Below are positions 1 through 6,936 of a stretch of DNA of 9,016 nt, one piece after another. The stretch is from NCBI GenBank assembly GCA_946482625.1, contig CAMLSH010000126.1, positions 1 to 9,016 on the forward strand, in the 5' to 3' direction. A program made the position numbers and the translations under genes. Position 1 is the first letter of the stretch. Each line of letters begins with the position of its first letter. Below the pieces are notes generated by a model. The model worked only from the letters and a program-made list of their open reading frames with translations, was not told the origin of the DNA and did no database searches. The DNA is from an uncultured Opitutaceae bacterium. GTDB lineage: Bacteria; Verrucomicrobiota; Verrucomicrobiae; Opitutales; Opitutaceae.

Positions 1-2
1 TG

Positions 3-1022
3 GTGAAGGCGTTTTATGTGCTGCGCGTTTTTCACGGACGCGCGCAGCATTCGGGCGACGATTTGCGGGTGGAGTTGCGTCTGGCCCGGCCGGCAAGCAC
101 GACGCCGCGCGGGCGGGCGGGCGCGGTGGCGGTGTTGCTGGCAGTGGCGATGGGCTTGCTGGCGCCTGCGACGAGCCGCGCTGAAGCCGTGTCGCTGGCG
201 GTGGAAAGCGGGCGTAGTGGAAAAGTGGCGTCAGTCGATCCGGCGTCGCTTGATCGCGCGCTGGACGACGTGCTGAAGCGCCGGGATTTTCAGTGGCAGC
301 TCCGGCCGCAACCGGGCGACAAGGAGGCCGATGTGAAAGAGGAAGGGGCGGTGAAGAAATTTTTGCGCGAAGGCGTGGAGATGATCCGGGAGATGGCCGG
401 CTCGATCCGCCGGACATGGCGTGAATTCGAGGCGTGGCTGCGCGATTTGTTTGGATCCAAGGAAAAGGACGATGTGAAGAAGACGGCGCTGCGAGGCGGA
501 GGTGGCGCAGACTTGGGGTCGTTGCGGATTTTTTTGTATCTGCTGATCGGTGCGCTGGTGCTCGGGATCGTCGTGGTGATCGTGATGATGGTGCGAAGCG
601 CGCGGCGGAATACGGCGCCGGCATTGGTGGGGCGGGCGATCACGCTGGCTCAACCGGATCTGCGCGACGAGGCGACGCACGCGGCACAGATGCCGGCGGA
701 CGGCTGGCTCGCGATGGCGAAAGAACAGATGACGAAAGGCGAATGGCGGCTGGCGCTCCGCGCGCTTTATCTGGCGACGCTCGCGAAACACGCGGCGGAG
801 GGGCTCATCACACTGGCGAAATTTAAGACGAATCTAGATTACGAGCGGGAACTGCGGCGGCGGGCGGTGTTGCGGCCCGAAGTGACGATGCGGTTTCTGG
901 CGCATCGGTTGAATTTCGAGTCGGTGTGGTACGGCCGCGATGTCGCGAATGAAGCGGTGGTGCGGGCTTGGCTGGAAGAGTTGGAACGTGTGCCGATGGA
1001 AGGAGCGGTCGTGAACGCGTGA
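3..1022 (+). CDS. DUF4129 domain-containing membrane protein
   Basis: First gene of the MoxR/DUF58 operon. Its C-terminal part (about residues 206-332) fits the DUF4129 family, which is often found next to MoxR/DUF58 genes or fused to transglutaminase domains; no enzymatic role is established. Visible features are a signal-peptide-like stretch (hydrophobic 39-56, then SRAEA, likely cut near residue 60-62), a charged periplasmic region, one transmembrane helix (about 176-197), and a cytoplasmic helical domain with GEWRLALRALYLATLAKHA and the family-like FESVWYG block (305-311). There is no transglutaminase domain, so this is the short form. The start is uncertain. GTG at 3 forms a GTGA overlap with a possible upstream stop (TGA at 4-6), which suggests coupling to a gene outside the window. 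GTG at 69 would give a more normal signal-peptide length. The frame is also open to the left edge, so a longer gene cannot be excluded. The family call is confident; the start is not. Confidence 0.8.
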   Translation: MKAFYVLRVFHGRAQHSGDDLRVELRLARPASTTPRGRAGAVAVLLAVAMGLLAPATSRAEAVSLAVESGRSGKVASVDPASLDRALDDVLKRRDFQWQLRPQPGDKEADVKEEGAVKKFLREGVEMIREMAGSIRRTWREFEAWLRDLFGSKEKDDVKKTALRGGGGADLGSLRIFLYLLIGALVLGIVVVIVMMVRSARRNTAPALVGRAITLAQPDLRDEATHAAQMPADGWLAMAKEQMTKGEWRLALRALYLATLAKHAAEGLITLAKFKTNLDYERELRRRAVLRPEVTMRFLAHRLNFESVWYGRDVANEAVVRAWLEELERVPMEGAVVNA

Positions 1023-1024
1023 CG

Positions 1025-2278
1025 ATGAGCCGACGTTTTTCATGGATCGCGCTGCTGCTGATCGCGGTGGCGTTTGCGGGCGGTCTCGGCTGGCTTTTCA
1101 AGCTGCGGCTGGGGCAGGGCGATTTGTTTCCCGCGTACTCGACGTTGCGCGCGGATCCGCTGGGGACGCGGGCGATTTTCGAGGCGTTGCAGGAGCTGCC
1201 GGAGTTGCGCGTGGAGCGGTCGGTGCAACCGATGAAAAAGATCCCGGAGGCTCCGGCGCGCACGATGGTTTTTGCGGGGATGGAGCGGGTTCAGTGGAGC
1301 GCCTTTTCGGTGGACGAAGCCAACGCGCTCGATGCCGCGGTGCGAGCGGGCTCGCGGGCGGTGATCGTTTTCAAGGCGGAGCGGATGACGATGGCTGACC
1401 GCGTCGATTCGCAGCTGGAGCGAATCGGCGCGGAACGGGAGGCGGCCAAGGAAAAGGCAGAGGAGAAGAAAGAAACTGAGCGGAAGAAACGGGCGGAGAA
1501 AGACGCGGGCGAGCGGTCTCGGAGTTCGCCGCGGAACGAGGAAGACAAGGCGATCGATTTCAAGAAGGAGTCGGTGGATTGGACACGTCGCTGGGGACTT
1601 GAGGTGCGCGACCGCTGGATCATGGACAAGGAGCAAGGCGCGGTGAAAGCGGGCGCCGCTCCGGAGGCGCTTGAGGCCACGATCCCGTGGAAGAGCGATC
1701 TGTATTTCCATCTAACGCAGGGCTCGGATTGGCGCGTGGTTTATACCCGCGGCTTGTCGCCTGTGATGGTGGAGATGTCGCTCGGGCGCGGATCGGTCGT
1801 GATGGCGACGGACACGTTTTTCCTGAGCAACGAGGCGATGCAGAAGTCGCGCGAGACGTCGTTGCTCGCGTGGCTGATTGGCGGGAATGCGCGCGTGGTT
1901 TTCAACGAGAGCCATCTCGGCGTGGAGGAGGAGGTGGGAATCGCGAAGCTCGCGCGGCGCTACGGGCTGGCGGGGGCGTTCTTTGTGTTGTTGCTGCTGA
2001 CGGCGCTTTTCGTGTGGCGGCGCATGGCGTTGTTTGTTCCGCCCGCGCCGGAGACGGCGGAGACCGGGCTGACGTATCATCCCTCGGCGGGGTTGGAAGC
2101 GTTGCTGCGGCGGGCGCTGCCAGCGGGAAAACTGGTCGATACGTGTCTCGCCGAATGGGCGCGGACGGCGCGCGCGGGAGATGTCGAGAGAGTGAAGGCG
2201 GCGGTGGCGAAACAATCCGCCAAGGCGTCACCAGCCGATACCTACAACGCGATCGTGCGGGCGCTGAAGCGGCGCTGA
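1025..2278 (+). CDS. DUF4350 domain-containing membrane protein
   Basis: A 417-residue membrane protein that matches the DUF4350 pattern. It has an N-terminal helix (about 7-25), then a YSTLRADPLGTRAIFEAL block (38-55) typical of the family start, and a periplasmic domain with an alpha/beta look ending in GRGSVVMATDTFFLSNEAM. A second helix follows (about 314-331), then a cytoplasmic tail of about 85 residues. The family has a glutamine-amidotransferase-like fold with no proven activity and regularly accompanies MoxR, DUF58 and DUF4129 genes. An unusual Lys/Glu/Arg-rich stretch (residues 132-175) interrupts the periplasmic domain and probably forms a charged helix. The ATG at 1025 lies 2 bp after the upstream stop. 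GTG at 1019, in the same frame, would give a 4-base overlap and lies closer to the AAGGAG at 1000-1005, so the true start may be 2 codons earlier. Translation is probably coupled to the gene before it. Confidence 0.8.
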   Translation: MSRRFSWIALLLIAVAFAGGLGWLFKLRLGQGDLFPAYSTLRADPLGTRAIFEALQELPELRVERSVQPMKKIPEAPARTMVFAGMERVQWSAFSVDEANALDAAVRAGSRAVIVFKAERMTMADRVDSQLERIGAEREAAKEKAEEKKETERKKRAEKDAGERSRSSPRNEEDKAIDFKKESVDWTRRWGLEVRDRWIMDKEQGAVKAGAAPEALEATIPWKSDLYFHLTQGSDWRVVYTRGLSPVMVEMSLGRGSVVMATDTFFLSNEAMQKSRETSLLAWLIGGNARVVFNESHLGVEEEVGIAKLARRYGLAGAFFVLLLLTALFVWRRMALFVPPAPETAETGLTYHPSAGLEALLRRALPAGKLVDTCLAEWARTARAGDVERVKAAVAKQSAKASPADTYNAIVRALKRR

Positions 2279-2312
2279 TGCACGGCTGACATTTTAAACC
2301 CTCTTATTTCTT

Positions 2313-3278
2313 ATGAACCCAATGCTCGAAAAATTCGCCGTCACGATTGCAGCAGCCCGCGCGGAAGTGGCCAAGGTTGTGATCGGTCAGGACGCGGTGG
2401 TGGAACTCGCACTCGTCACGCTGCTCACGCGCAATCACGCGTTGATCGAAGGCGTGCCGGGCGTGGCGAAGACGCTGCTCGTGCGCACGCTTGGTCATGT
2501 GCTCGGCGTGCCGACGGGGCGCGTGCAATTCACGCCGGACCTGATGCCGGCGGACATCACGGGCACGAATATTTTCAATCTGCAGACGAATGCGTTCACG
2601 CTGATTCGCGGGCCGGTGTTCACGACGTTTTTGCTCGCGGACGAAATCAATCGTGCGCCAGCGAAGACGCAGGCGGCGTTGCTCCAGGCGATGCAGGAGC
2701 GCGTGGTGAGCATCGATCGCGACACGCATGTGCTCGACGCGAATTTCACGGTGTTCGCCACGCAGAATCCGGCGGACTCGGAAGGGACTTATCCGCTGCC
2801 CGAGGCGCAGAAGGATCGGTTCATGGTGAAGATCAAGATGGACGTGCCCGCGCGCGACGAAGAGCTGACGCTCGCGAAGCGCGTGCTGGGCATCGATGCG
2901 CCGGAAGCGGTGCTGGCGGCGGGTGCGGTGAAACAAGTGCTCGGGCCGGGCGAACTCGCGGCGGTGCGCGCGATCCTCGATCAGGTGACGCTGCGCGAAG
3001 AGCTCGTAGCGTACGTGGTCGATCTGGTCCGGGCGACGCGTTCGCACGAGAGTGTGCAGATCGGCGCGGGCCCGCGTGCGACGCAGGCGTTGCTGCTCGG
3101 CAGTCGCGCGAAGGCAGCGCTGGCAGGACGCGACTTCGTGACGCCGGATGATGTGAAGAGTCTGGCGGGTCCGGTGTTGTCGCATCGTCTCGTGCTGCGG
3201 CCGGAGTTTGAGATCGAAGGGCTCACGATTGAGGAAGTGCTCGCGAAGATATTGGAGCAGGTGGCGGTGCCGCGGTGA
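2313..3278 (+). CDS. MoxR family AAA+ ATPase
   Basis: A complete 321-residue AAA+ ATPase of the MoxR family (AAA_3 core plus AAA_lid_2), cytosolic and of normal length. The MoxR-type Walker A is GVPGVAKT (47-54, K53 and T54 bind nucleotide). Walker B is LLADEINRA (107-115, with D110 and E111). Sensor 1 is in TQNPADSEGTYPLPEAQKDR (150-169), followed by the arginine-containing DRF. The sensor 2 arginine is in GPRATQALLLGSRAKAAL (R255). All catalytic positions are intact, so it should hydrolyse ATP. MoxR ATPases act as chaperone-like factors, usually with a vWA-domain protein; the DUF58 protein at 3781 is the expected partner. The ATG at 2313 has no recognisable Shine-Dalgarno sequence (the 34-bp gap is pyrimidine and A rich), yet the family match begins soon after it. 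Gene symbol is left blank because MoxR paralogues are numerous. Confidence 0.96.
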   Translation: MNPMLEKFAVTIAAARAEVAKVVIGQDAVVELALVTLLTRNHALIEGVPGVAKTLLVRTLGHVLGVPTGRVQFTPDLMPADITGTNIFNLQTNAFTLIRGPVFTTFLLADEINRAPAKTQAALLQAMQERVVSIDRDTHVLDANFTVFATQNPADSEGTYPLPEAQKDRFMVKIKMDVPARDEELTLAKRVLGIDAPEAVLAAGAVKQVLGPGELAAVRAILDQVTLREELVAYVVDLVRATRSHESVQIGAGPRATQALLLGSRAKAALAGRDFVTPDDVKSLAGPVLSHRLVLRPEFEIEGLTIEEVLAKILEQVAVPR

Positions 3279-3334
3279 GGGCGTGGAATCGCGAATAAAA
3301 CTTAGCTGCTGGTGAACACTGCTGAAAAAGCCCA

Positions 3335-3784
3335 ATGAGAACCCTGCGATGGATATTCTTTTTTCCCGGAGCGATGCTCTGTTCCTTTATGGCTTGGGGG
3401 CTTGTTCACGATATCTTGTCTGGCGTAGCGTCCACTTATGGCGGCGGAATAATTAGCAGCGTCATTGGTCTGTCGCCGATAATTGTTTCAGTGGCTATTC
3501 CTGCGGCAGTATTTGTGGTTTCTGCGGCGATGCTTTCGCCAAGTAGAGAGCGAAAAGCATCGTTCATTTTCTTTGCTTTATCGCTCTTGTTTTCGGCCGG
3601 CGGGTTGGAGCTCTTGGAACATCAGGATTTCAGTCACGTTTTCTGGTTGGCTGCGGCAGTCGGAATAATTCTGGGTGCGCTATTGGGTCTTTTTATTGCC
3701 CTACGAATTCAAAACCGGCGATCCACTCGACAAGAATCCCGCCCAACATCTGAGGCCGCTTCACGCGTGGAGGGCTCCTCATGA
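3335..3784 (+). CDS. Small four-helix membrane protein of unknown family
   Basis: I do not recognise this 149-residue protein. It has four hydrophobic segments (about 5-25, 38-67, 74-92 and 101-124) and a hydrophilic, Arg/Ser-rich tail of about 25 residues, so it is probably an inner-membrane protein with both ends in the cytoplasm. There is no catalytic motif, lipobox or clear signal peptide. G+C in 3361-3720 is about 50% by manual count (179 of 360), against 70% in a sampled line of the next gene, and it uses AT-ending codons that the neighbours avoid. Its stop overlaps the start of the DUF58 gene as ATGA (3781-3784), so it is read as part of the operon. The 56-bp leader before it is also AT-richer and has no good Shine-Dalgarno. 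The hydrophobic pattern and the fitted overlap argue that it is a real gene, probably a later arrival in the operon. Confidence 0.65.
   Translation: MRTLRWIFFFPGAMLCSFMAWGLVHDILSGVASTYGGGIISSVIGLSPIIVSVAIPAAVFVVSAAMLSPSRERKASFIFFALSLLFSAGGLELLEHQDFSHVFWLAAAVGIILGALLGLFIALRIQNRRSTRQESRPTSEAASRVEGSS
3769..3774 (+). promoter_or_regulatory. Shine-Dalgarno site for the DUF58 gene
   Basis: GGAGGG lies 6 bases before the ATG at 3781, the best ribosome-binding site in the first half of the window. It sits inside the last codons of the upstream small membrane gene and fixes the DUF58 start within the ATGA overlap. Confidence 0.7.
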
Positions 3785-5115
3785 TTCCCGTTCCGGCGAC
3801 ACGACTTCTTTGGGCGGTGGCTTGTGTGGCGGTACTGGCGGCTATCGCGGGGCCGTTGCCGGAGCTGACGCCGGTGTGGGTGCTGGCGTTGCTCGGCGTG
3901 GCGTTGTTTACGCTGGTGGATCTCGGATTGAGCGTGAAGCGGGCGTTGCCGCCAGAAGTATCGGTGCCGGCGGTGTCGCGGTTTGCCAAGGATCGGGCGG
4001 GGGTGATCTCGCTCGTGTTTCAGAATCCGACCGGCGAGGCGCGGCGGTTGCGGTTCGCGCTCGGATTGCCGGCGGTGTTTTCGAGCGAGCGGGAGGAGAC
4101 CTGGATCGATCTGCCGGCAGGGGCGAAACACGCGCGCGTGGATTGGACGTGCACGCCAAAGCGGCGAGGTCGGTTTACCGAGGTGCTGGCGTGCGCGGAG
4201 AGCGGGTCGCGTTTTGGGTTGTGGCGGCTGCGGGTGCGGACGGCGTTGAGCTGCGAGCTGAGGGTGTATCCGAATTTATTTACGGAGCGGAAGCAGCTGG
4301 CGGCGTTGTTTCTGTCGCGCGGGCAGCTGGGCTCGAAGTTGCAACGGACGGTGGGGCGTGGGCGAGATTTTGAGAAGCTGCGGGATTATCTGCCGGGCGA
4401 TGGGTTCGATGAGATTCACTGGAAGGCGACGGCGAAGCGCGGGCGGCCGATCACGAAGATTTTTCAGGCGGAGCGGACGCAGGAGATTTATGTGGTGATC
4501 GATGCGTCGCGGTTGAGCGCGCGGCCGGTGACGCATGAGGGCGTCACGCAGACGGCGCTGGAGCGTTATCTGACGGCGGCGTTGGTGTTGCTGCTCGCGG
4601 CGGAGCGGCAGGGCGACCGGTTTGGGCTGATCGTCTATGATGACCGCGTGCGGGTGTCGGTGCGCGCCGGGAGCGGCGATGGTCACTATGCGGCGTGTCG
4701 CGAGGCGATCCATGCGATGCAGCCGAGCGAGGCGACGCCGGACATGGCGGAGATCGTGCGGCATTTGCGCTCACAACTGCGGAGGCGCGTGTTGATGTTT
4801 TTCCTGACGGATCTGAGTGATCCGGTGCTGGCGGAGGATTTCGCGAGGCATGCGGAGCTACTGGCGCGGCAGCATCTGGTGATGGTGAATCAGCTGCGCG
4901 CGCCGGGAGTGGCGCCATTGTTTTCGACGGGAGAGATCGCGGAGACGGGCGAGATCCCGACGCGGCTGGCGGGACATGCGCGTTGGGCGGAAGCGCAGGC
5001 GCTGGCGAAGAAATTGAAACCGCTCGGGGTGACGGCGACGTTGCTCGAGGATGAGACGATGGCGGCGCGGATCGTGTCGCAGTATCTGCAGATCAAGCAA
5101 AGGCAGGCGTTGTGA
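3781..5115 (+). CDS. DUF58 domain-containing (vWA-like) protein
   Basis: A 444-residue DUF58 protein, the usual partner of a MoxR ATPase. Two N-terminal transmembrane helices (about 9-26 and 31-50) anchor it. A beta-rich region follows. Next comes the DUF58 signature at 191-218, with GRGRDFEKLRDYLPGDG and then IHWKATAKRG. The vWA-like C-terminal half follows: a metal-site-like DASRLS (241-246) and FLTDLSD (341-347). The canonical DxSxS metal-binding motif is incomplete here because the second serine position is Leu245, although Ser246 follows. Metal binding is therefore unproven. MoxR/vWA pairs are thought to remodel or activate client complexes; the client here is unknown. The start is set by the GGAGGG at 3769 and the 4-base overlap with the upstream gene. 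Length and architecture are normal for the family. Confidence 0.93.
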   Translation: MIPVPATRLLWAVACVAVLAAIAGPLPELTPVWVLALLGVALFTLVDLGLSVKRALPPEVSVPAVSRFAKDRAGVISLVFQNPTGEARRLRFALGLPAVFSSEREETWIDLPAGAKHARVDWTCTPKRRGRFTEVLACAESGSRFGLWRLRVRTALSCELRVYPNLFTERKQLAALFLSRGQLGSKLQRTVGRGRDFEKLRDYLPGDGFDEIHWKATAKRGRPITKIFQAERTQEIYVVIDASRLSARPVTHEGVTQTALERYLTAALVLLLAAERQGDRFGLIVYDDRVRVSVRAGSGDGHYAACREAIHAMQPSEATPDMAEIVRHLRSQLRRRVLMFFLTDLSDPVLAEDFARHAELLARQHLVMVNQLRAPGVAPLFSTGEIAETGEIPTRLAGHARWAEAQALAKKLKPLGVTATLLEDETMAARIVSQYLQIKQRQAL

Positions 5116-5131
5116 GAAGCGCGGACATATC

Positions 5132-6139
5132 ATGATCGTTAATCTCGAAAAGTTCGTCGCGGAAGAGCGGGTGCAGTGGGAAAAGCTGGAGGCTATTCTG
5201 GACAAGCTCGCGGCGGATCATTGGTACGCGCTCACGTTGGAGGAGGCGCGGGAATTGGAGCGGCTTTATCAACGGGCGTCGGCGGATCTGGCGCGGCTGG
5301 CGACGTTTTCGGCGGAGCCGGAGGCACGGCATTATCTCGAAGGACTCGTCGCGCGGGGATACGCGGAGGTGCATGGAGGGAAGAGCGAGAGCACGCGGTT
5401 TCGTCCGTGGAAATGGCTGGCGCAGACTTTGCCGCAGACCTTTCGGCGGCAGATGCGGGCGTTCACGTTTTCCCTCATGGTGACGATGATCGGCGTGATT
5501 TTTGGCGGACTGGCGGTGTCGTTCGATCCGGAAGCGAAGGGAGTGATCATGCCGTTCGGGCATTTGCTGGGCGATCCGAGCGAGCGCGTGGCCAAAGAAG
5601 AGGCAGCGGATCGCGATCGACTCGATGGGCACAAGGCGAGTTTCTCGGGCGAGTTGATGACGCATAACACGCAGGTGACGCTCACGGCGATGGCGCTGGG
5701 GATGAGCTGGGGCGTGGGGACGCTCGTGATTATTTTCTACAACGGCGTGATCCTCGGCGCGGTGGCGGTGGACTATGTGCTGGCAGGGGAGACGGTGTTT
5801 CTTCTTGGGTGGTTGCTCCCGCATGGAGTGATCGAGATCCCGGCGATTTTGGTGGGTGGGCAGGCGGGTTTTGTGTTGGCGGGGGCGTTGCTGGGGCGCG
5901 GGCAAAGTCAGCGGCTGGCGGGGCGGTTGCGGGCGGTGATGCCGGATGTGGTGACGTTGTGTTTCGGCGCGGCCGTGATGCTGGTGTGGGCGGGCATCGT
6001 GGAGGCGTTTTTGTCGCAGTATCACGAGCCGGTGATTCCGTACTGGGTGAAGATCTCGTTCGGGGTGATTGAGGGCGCGGGGCTGCTGTGGTATCTCGCC
6101 CGGGCTGGGCGTAGTGGAGAAAAGGAGACGCGCGCGTGA
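5132..6139 (+). CDS. SpoIIM-family (stage II sporulation protein M-like) membrane protein
   Basis: A 335-residue polytopic membrane protein of the SpoIIM family. A helical cytoplasmic N-terminal part (1-105) precedes about five membrane segments (starting near 111, 180, 222, 272 and 305). Family blocks are visible: HNTQVTLTAMALGMSWGVG from residue 178, FYNGVILGAV around Y203-N204-G205, and PHGVIEIPAI with H231 and E235. In Bacillus, SpoIIM works in the engulfment complex. In non-sporulating bacteria such as this presumed one, homologues sit in the MoxR/DUF58/RDD module and sporulation is not implied; the function is unknown. A hydrophilic loop at about 132-178 lies between the first two membrane segments. 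The ATG at 5132 is 16 bp after the DUF58 stop. A longer in-frame extension upstream would overlap the DUF58 gene and is Arg-rich, unlike family N-termini, so it was not used. Confidence 0.92.
   Translation: MIVNLEKFVAEERVQWEKLEAILDKLAADHWYALTLEEARELERLYQRASADLARLATFSAEPEARHYLEGLVARGYAEVHGGKSESTRFRPWKWLAQTLPQTFRRQMRAFTFSLMVTMIGVIFGGLAVSFDPEAKGVIMPFGHLLGDPSERVAKEEAADRDRLDGHKASFSGELMTHNTQVTLTAMALGMSWGVGTLVIIFYNGVILGAVAVDYVLAGETVFLLGWLLPHGVIEIPAILVGGQAGFVLAGALLGRGQSQRLAGRLRAVMPDVVTLCFGAAVMLVWAGIVEAFLSQYHEPVIPYWVKISFGVIEGAGLLWYLARAGRSGEKETRA
6121..6127 (+). promoter_or_regulatory. Shine-Dalgarno site for the RDD gene
   Basis: AAAGGAG ends 8 bases before the GTG at 6136 and lies within the last codons of the SpoIIM gene. 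It supports the GTG start and the 4-base GTGA overlap. Confidence 0.7.
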
Positions 6140-6936
6140 ACACGACGAAGACGACCGTGTCGGCGCCGGGGAATGCGGAGCGGACGCATCGGTTTCACGT
6201 GCGCACGCCGGAGGGCGTGGCGTTTTCTTACCGGCTGGCGAGTCCGGTGCCGCGGCTGGCGGCGTTGATGGTGGACTGGTTGGCGGTGACGACGGCGTGG
6301 ACGATTCTGGCGACGATCATCGGACTGTTGAGCGTGGTGAGCCGGGACATCGCGGGGATGGTGATGGCGATCAGTTATTTCCTGTTGTCGCAGGGGTATC
6401 GGATTGCGGCGGAGTGGCTGTGGCGCGGGCAGACGCTCGGAAAGAAAGTGATGAGGCTGCGGGTGGTCGATGAGCGCGGGTTGCGGCTCACGTTTGCGCA
6501 GATCGCGCTGCGGAATCTGCTGCGTTTTGTGGATGCGCTACCGTTTGGATATCTCGTGGGCGGGTTGGCGGCGTTGTTTAGCCGGAAGGCGCAGCGGCTG
6601 GGCGATCTGGCGGCGGGGACGCTCGTGGTGTGGGAGCCGGTGGAGCCGGCGCCGGATCTGAGCGCGTTGCAGACGGGGAAGTATAATTCGTTGCGCGCGC
6701 ATCTGCCCGTAGTGGCGCGGTTGCGACAAGCTGTGACGCCGGGCGAAGCGCGGGCGGCGTGGCAGGCGCTGGCGCGACGGGATAAATTTGAGGATGCGGC
6801 TCGGGTAAAATTATTTGCGGAGCTGGCGGCGCATTTCCGGGCGATCACGCCGATGCCGGCGGAAGCGGCCGAGGGCGTGTCGGACGAGCAGTTTGTGCGG
6901 AATGTGGTCGAGGTGCTGTATTTGGAGCGGAAGTGA
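6136..6936 (+). CDS. RDD family membrane protein
   Basis: A 266-residue RDD-family protein and the last gene of the operon. The RDD domain covers about residues 33-170. The defining Arg and Asp are R40 and D47 in PVPRLAALMVDW. The second signature is GQTLGKKVMRLRVVD (98-112), and the third is RLGDLAAGTLVV (154-165) with the family Asp at 157. Hydrophobic segments lie at about 44-68, 72-92 and 136-148. A hydrophilic, probably helical C-terminal extension of about 90 residues (177-266) goes beyond the RDD domain; I see no known domain in it. RDD proteins have been suggested to act in transport, but no substrate can be named from sequence. The GTG start is supported by AAAGGAG at 6121-6127 and overlaps the SpoIIM stop (GTGA), which suggests translational coupling. 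No clear terminator follows. Confidence 0.92.
   Translation: MNTTKTTVSAPGNAERTHRFHVRTPEGVAFSYRLASPVPRLAALMVDWLAVTTAWTILATIIGLLSVVSRDIAGMVMAISYFLLSQGYRIAAEWLWRGQTLGKKVMRLRVVDERGLRLTFAQIALRNLLRFVDALPFGYLVGGLAALFSRKAQRLGDLAAGTLVVWEPVEPAPDLSALQTGKYNSLRAHLPVVARLRQAVTPGEARAAWQALARRDKFEDAARVKLFAELAAHFRAITPMPAEAAEGVSDEQFVRNVVEVLYLERK

Noticed and set aside
2304..3335. A 343-codon open frame on the - strand exactly covering the MoxR gene
   Set aside because: It is extremely Arg/His/Gln-rich, shows no family features, and mirrors the codon bias of the well-supported MoxR gene on the other strand.
3675..4373. A 232-codon + strand frame overlapping the DUF58 gene
   Set aside because: Gly/Ala/Arg-rich out-of-frame reading of the DUF58 gene, whose family signature lies in the other frame.
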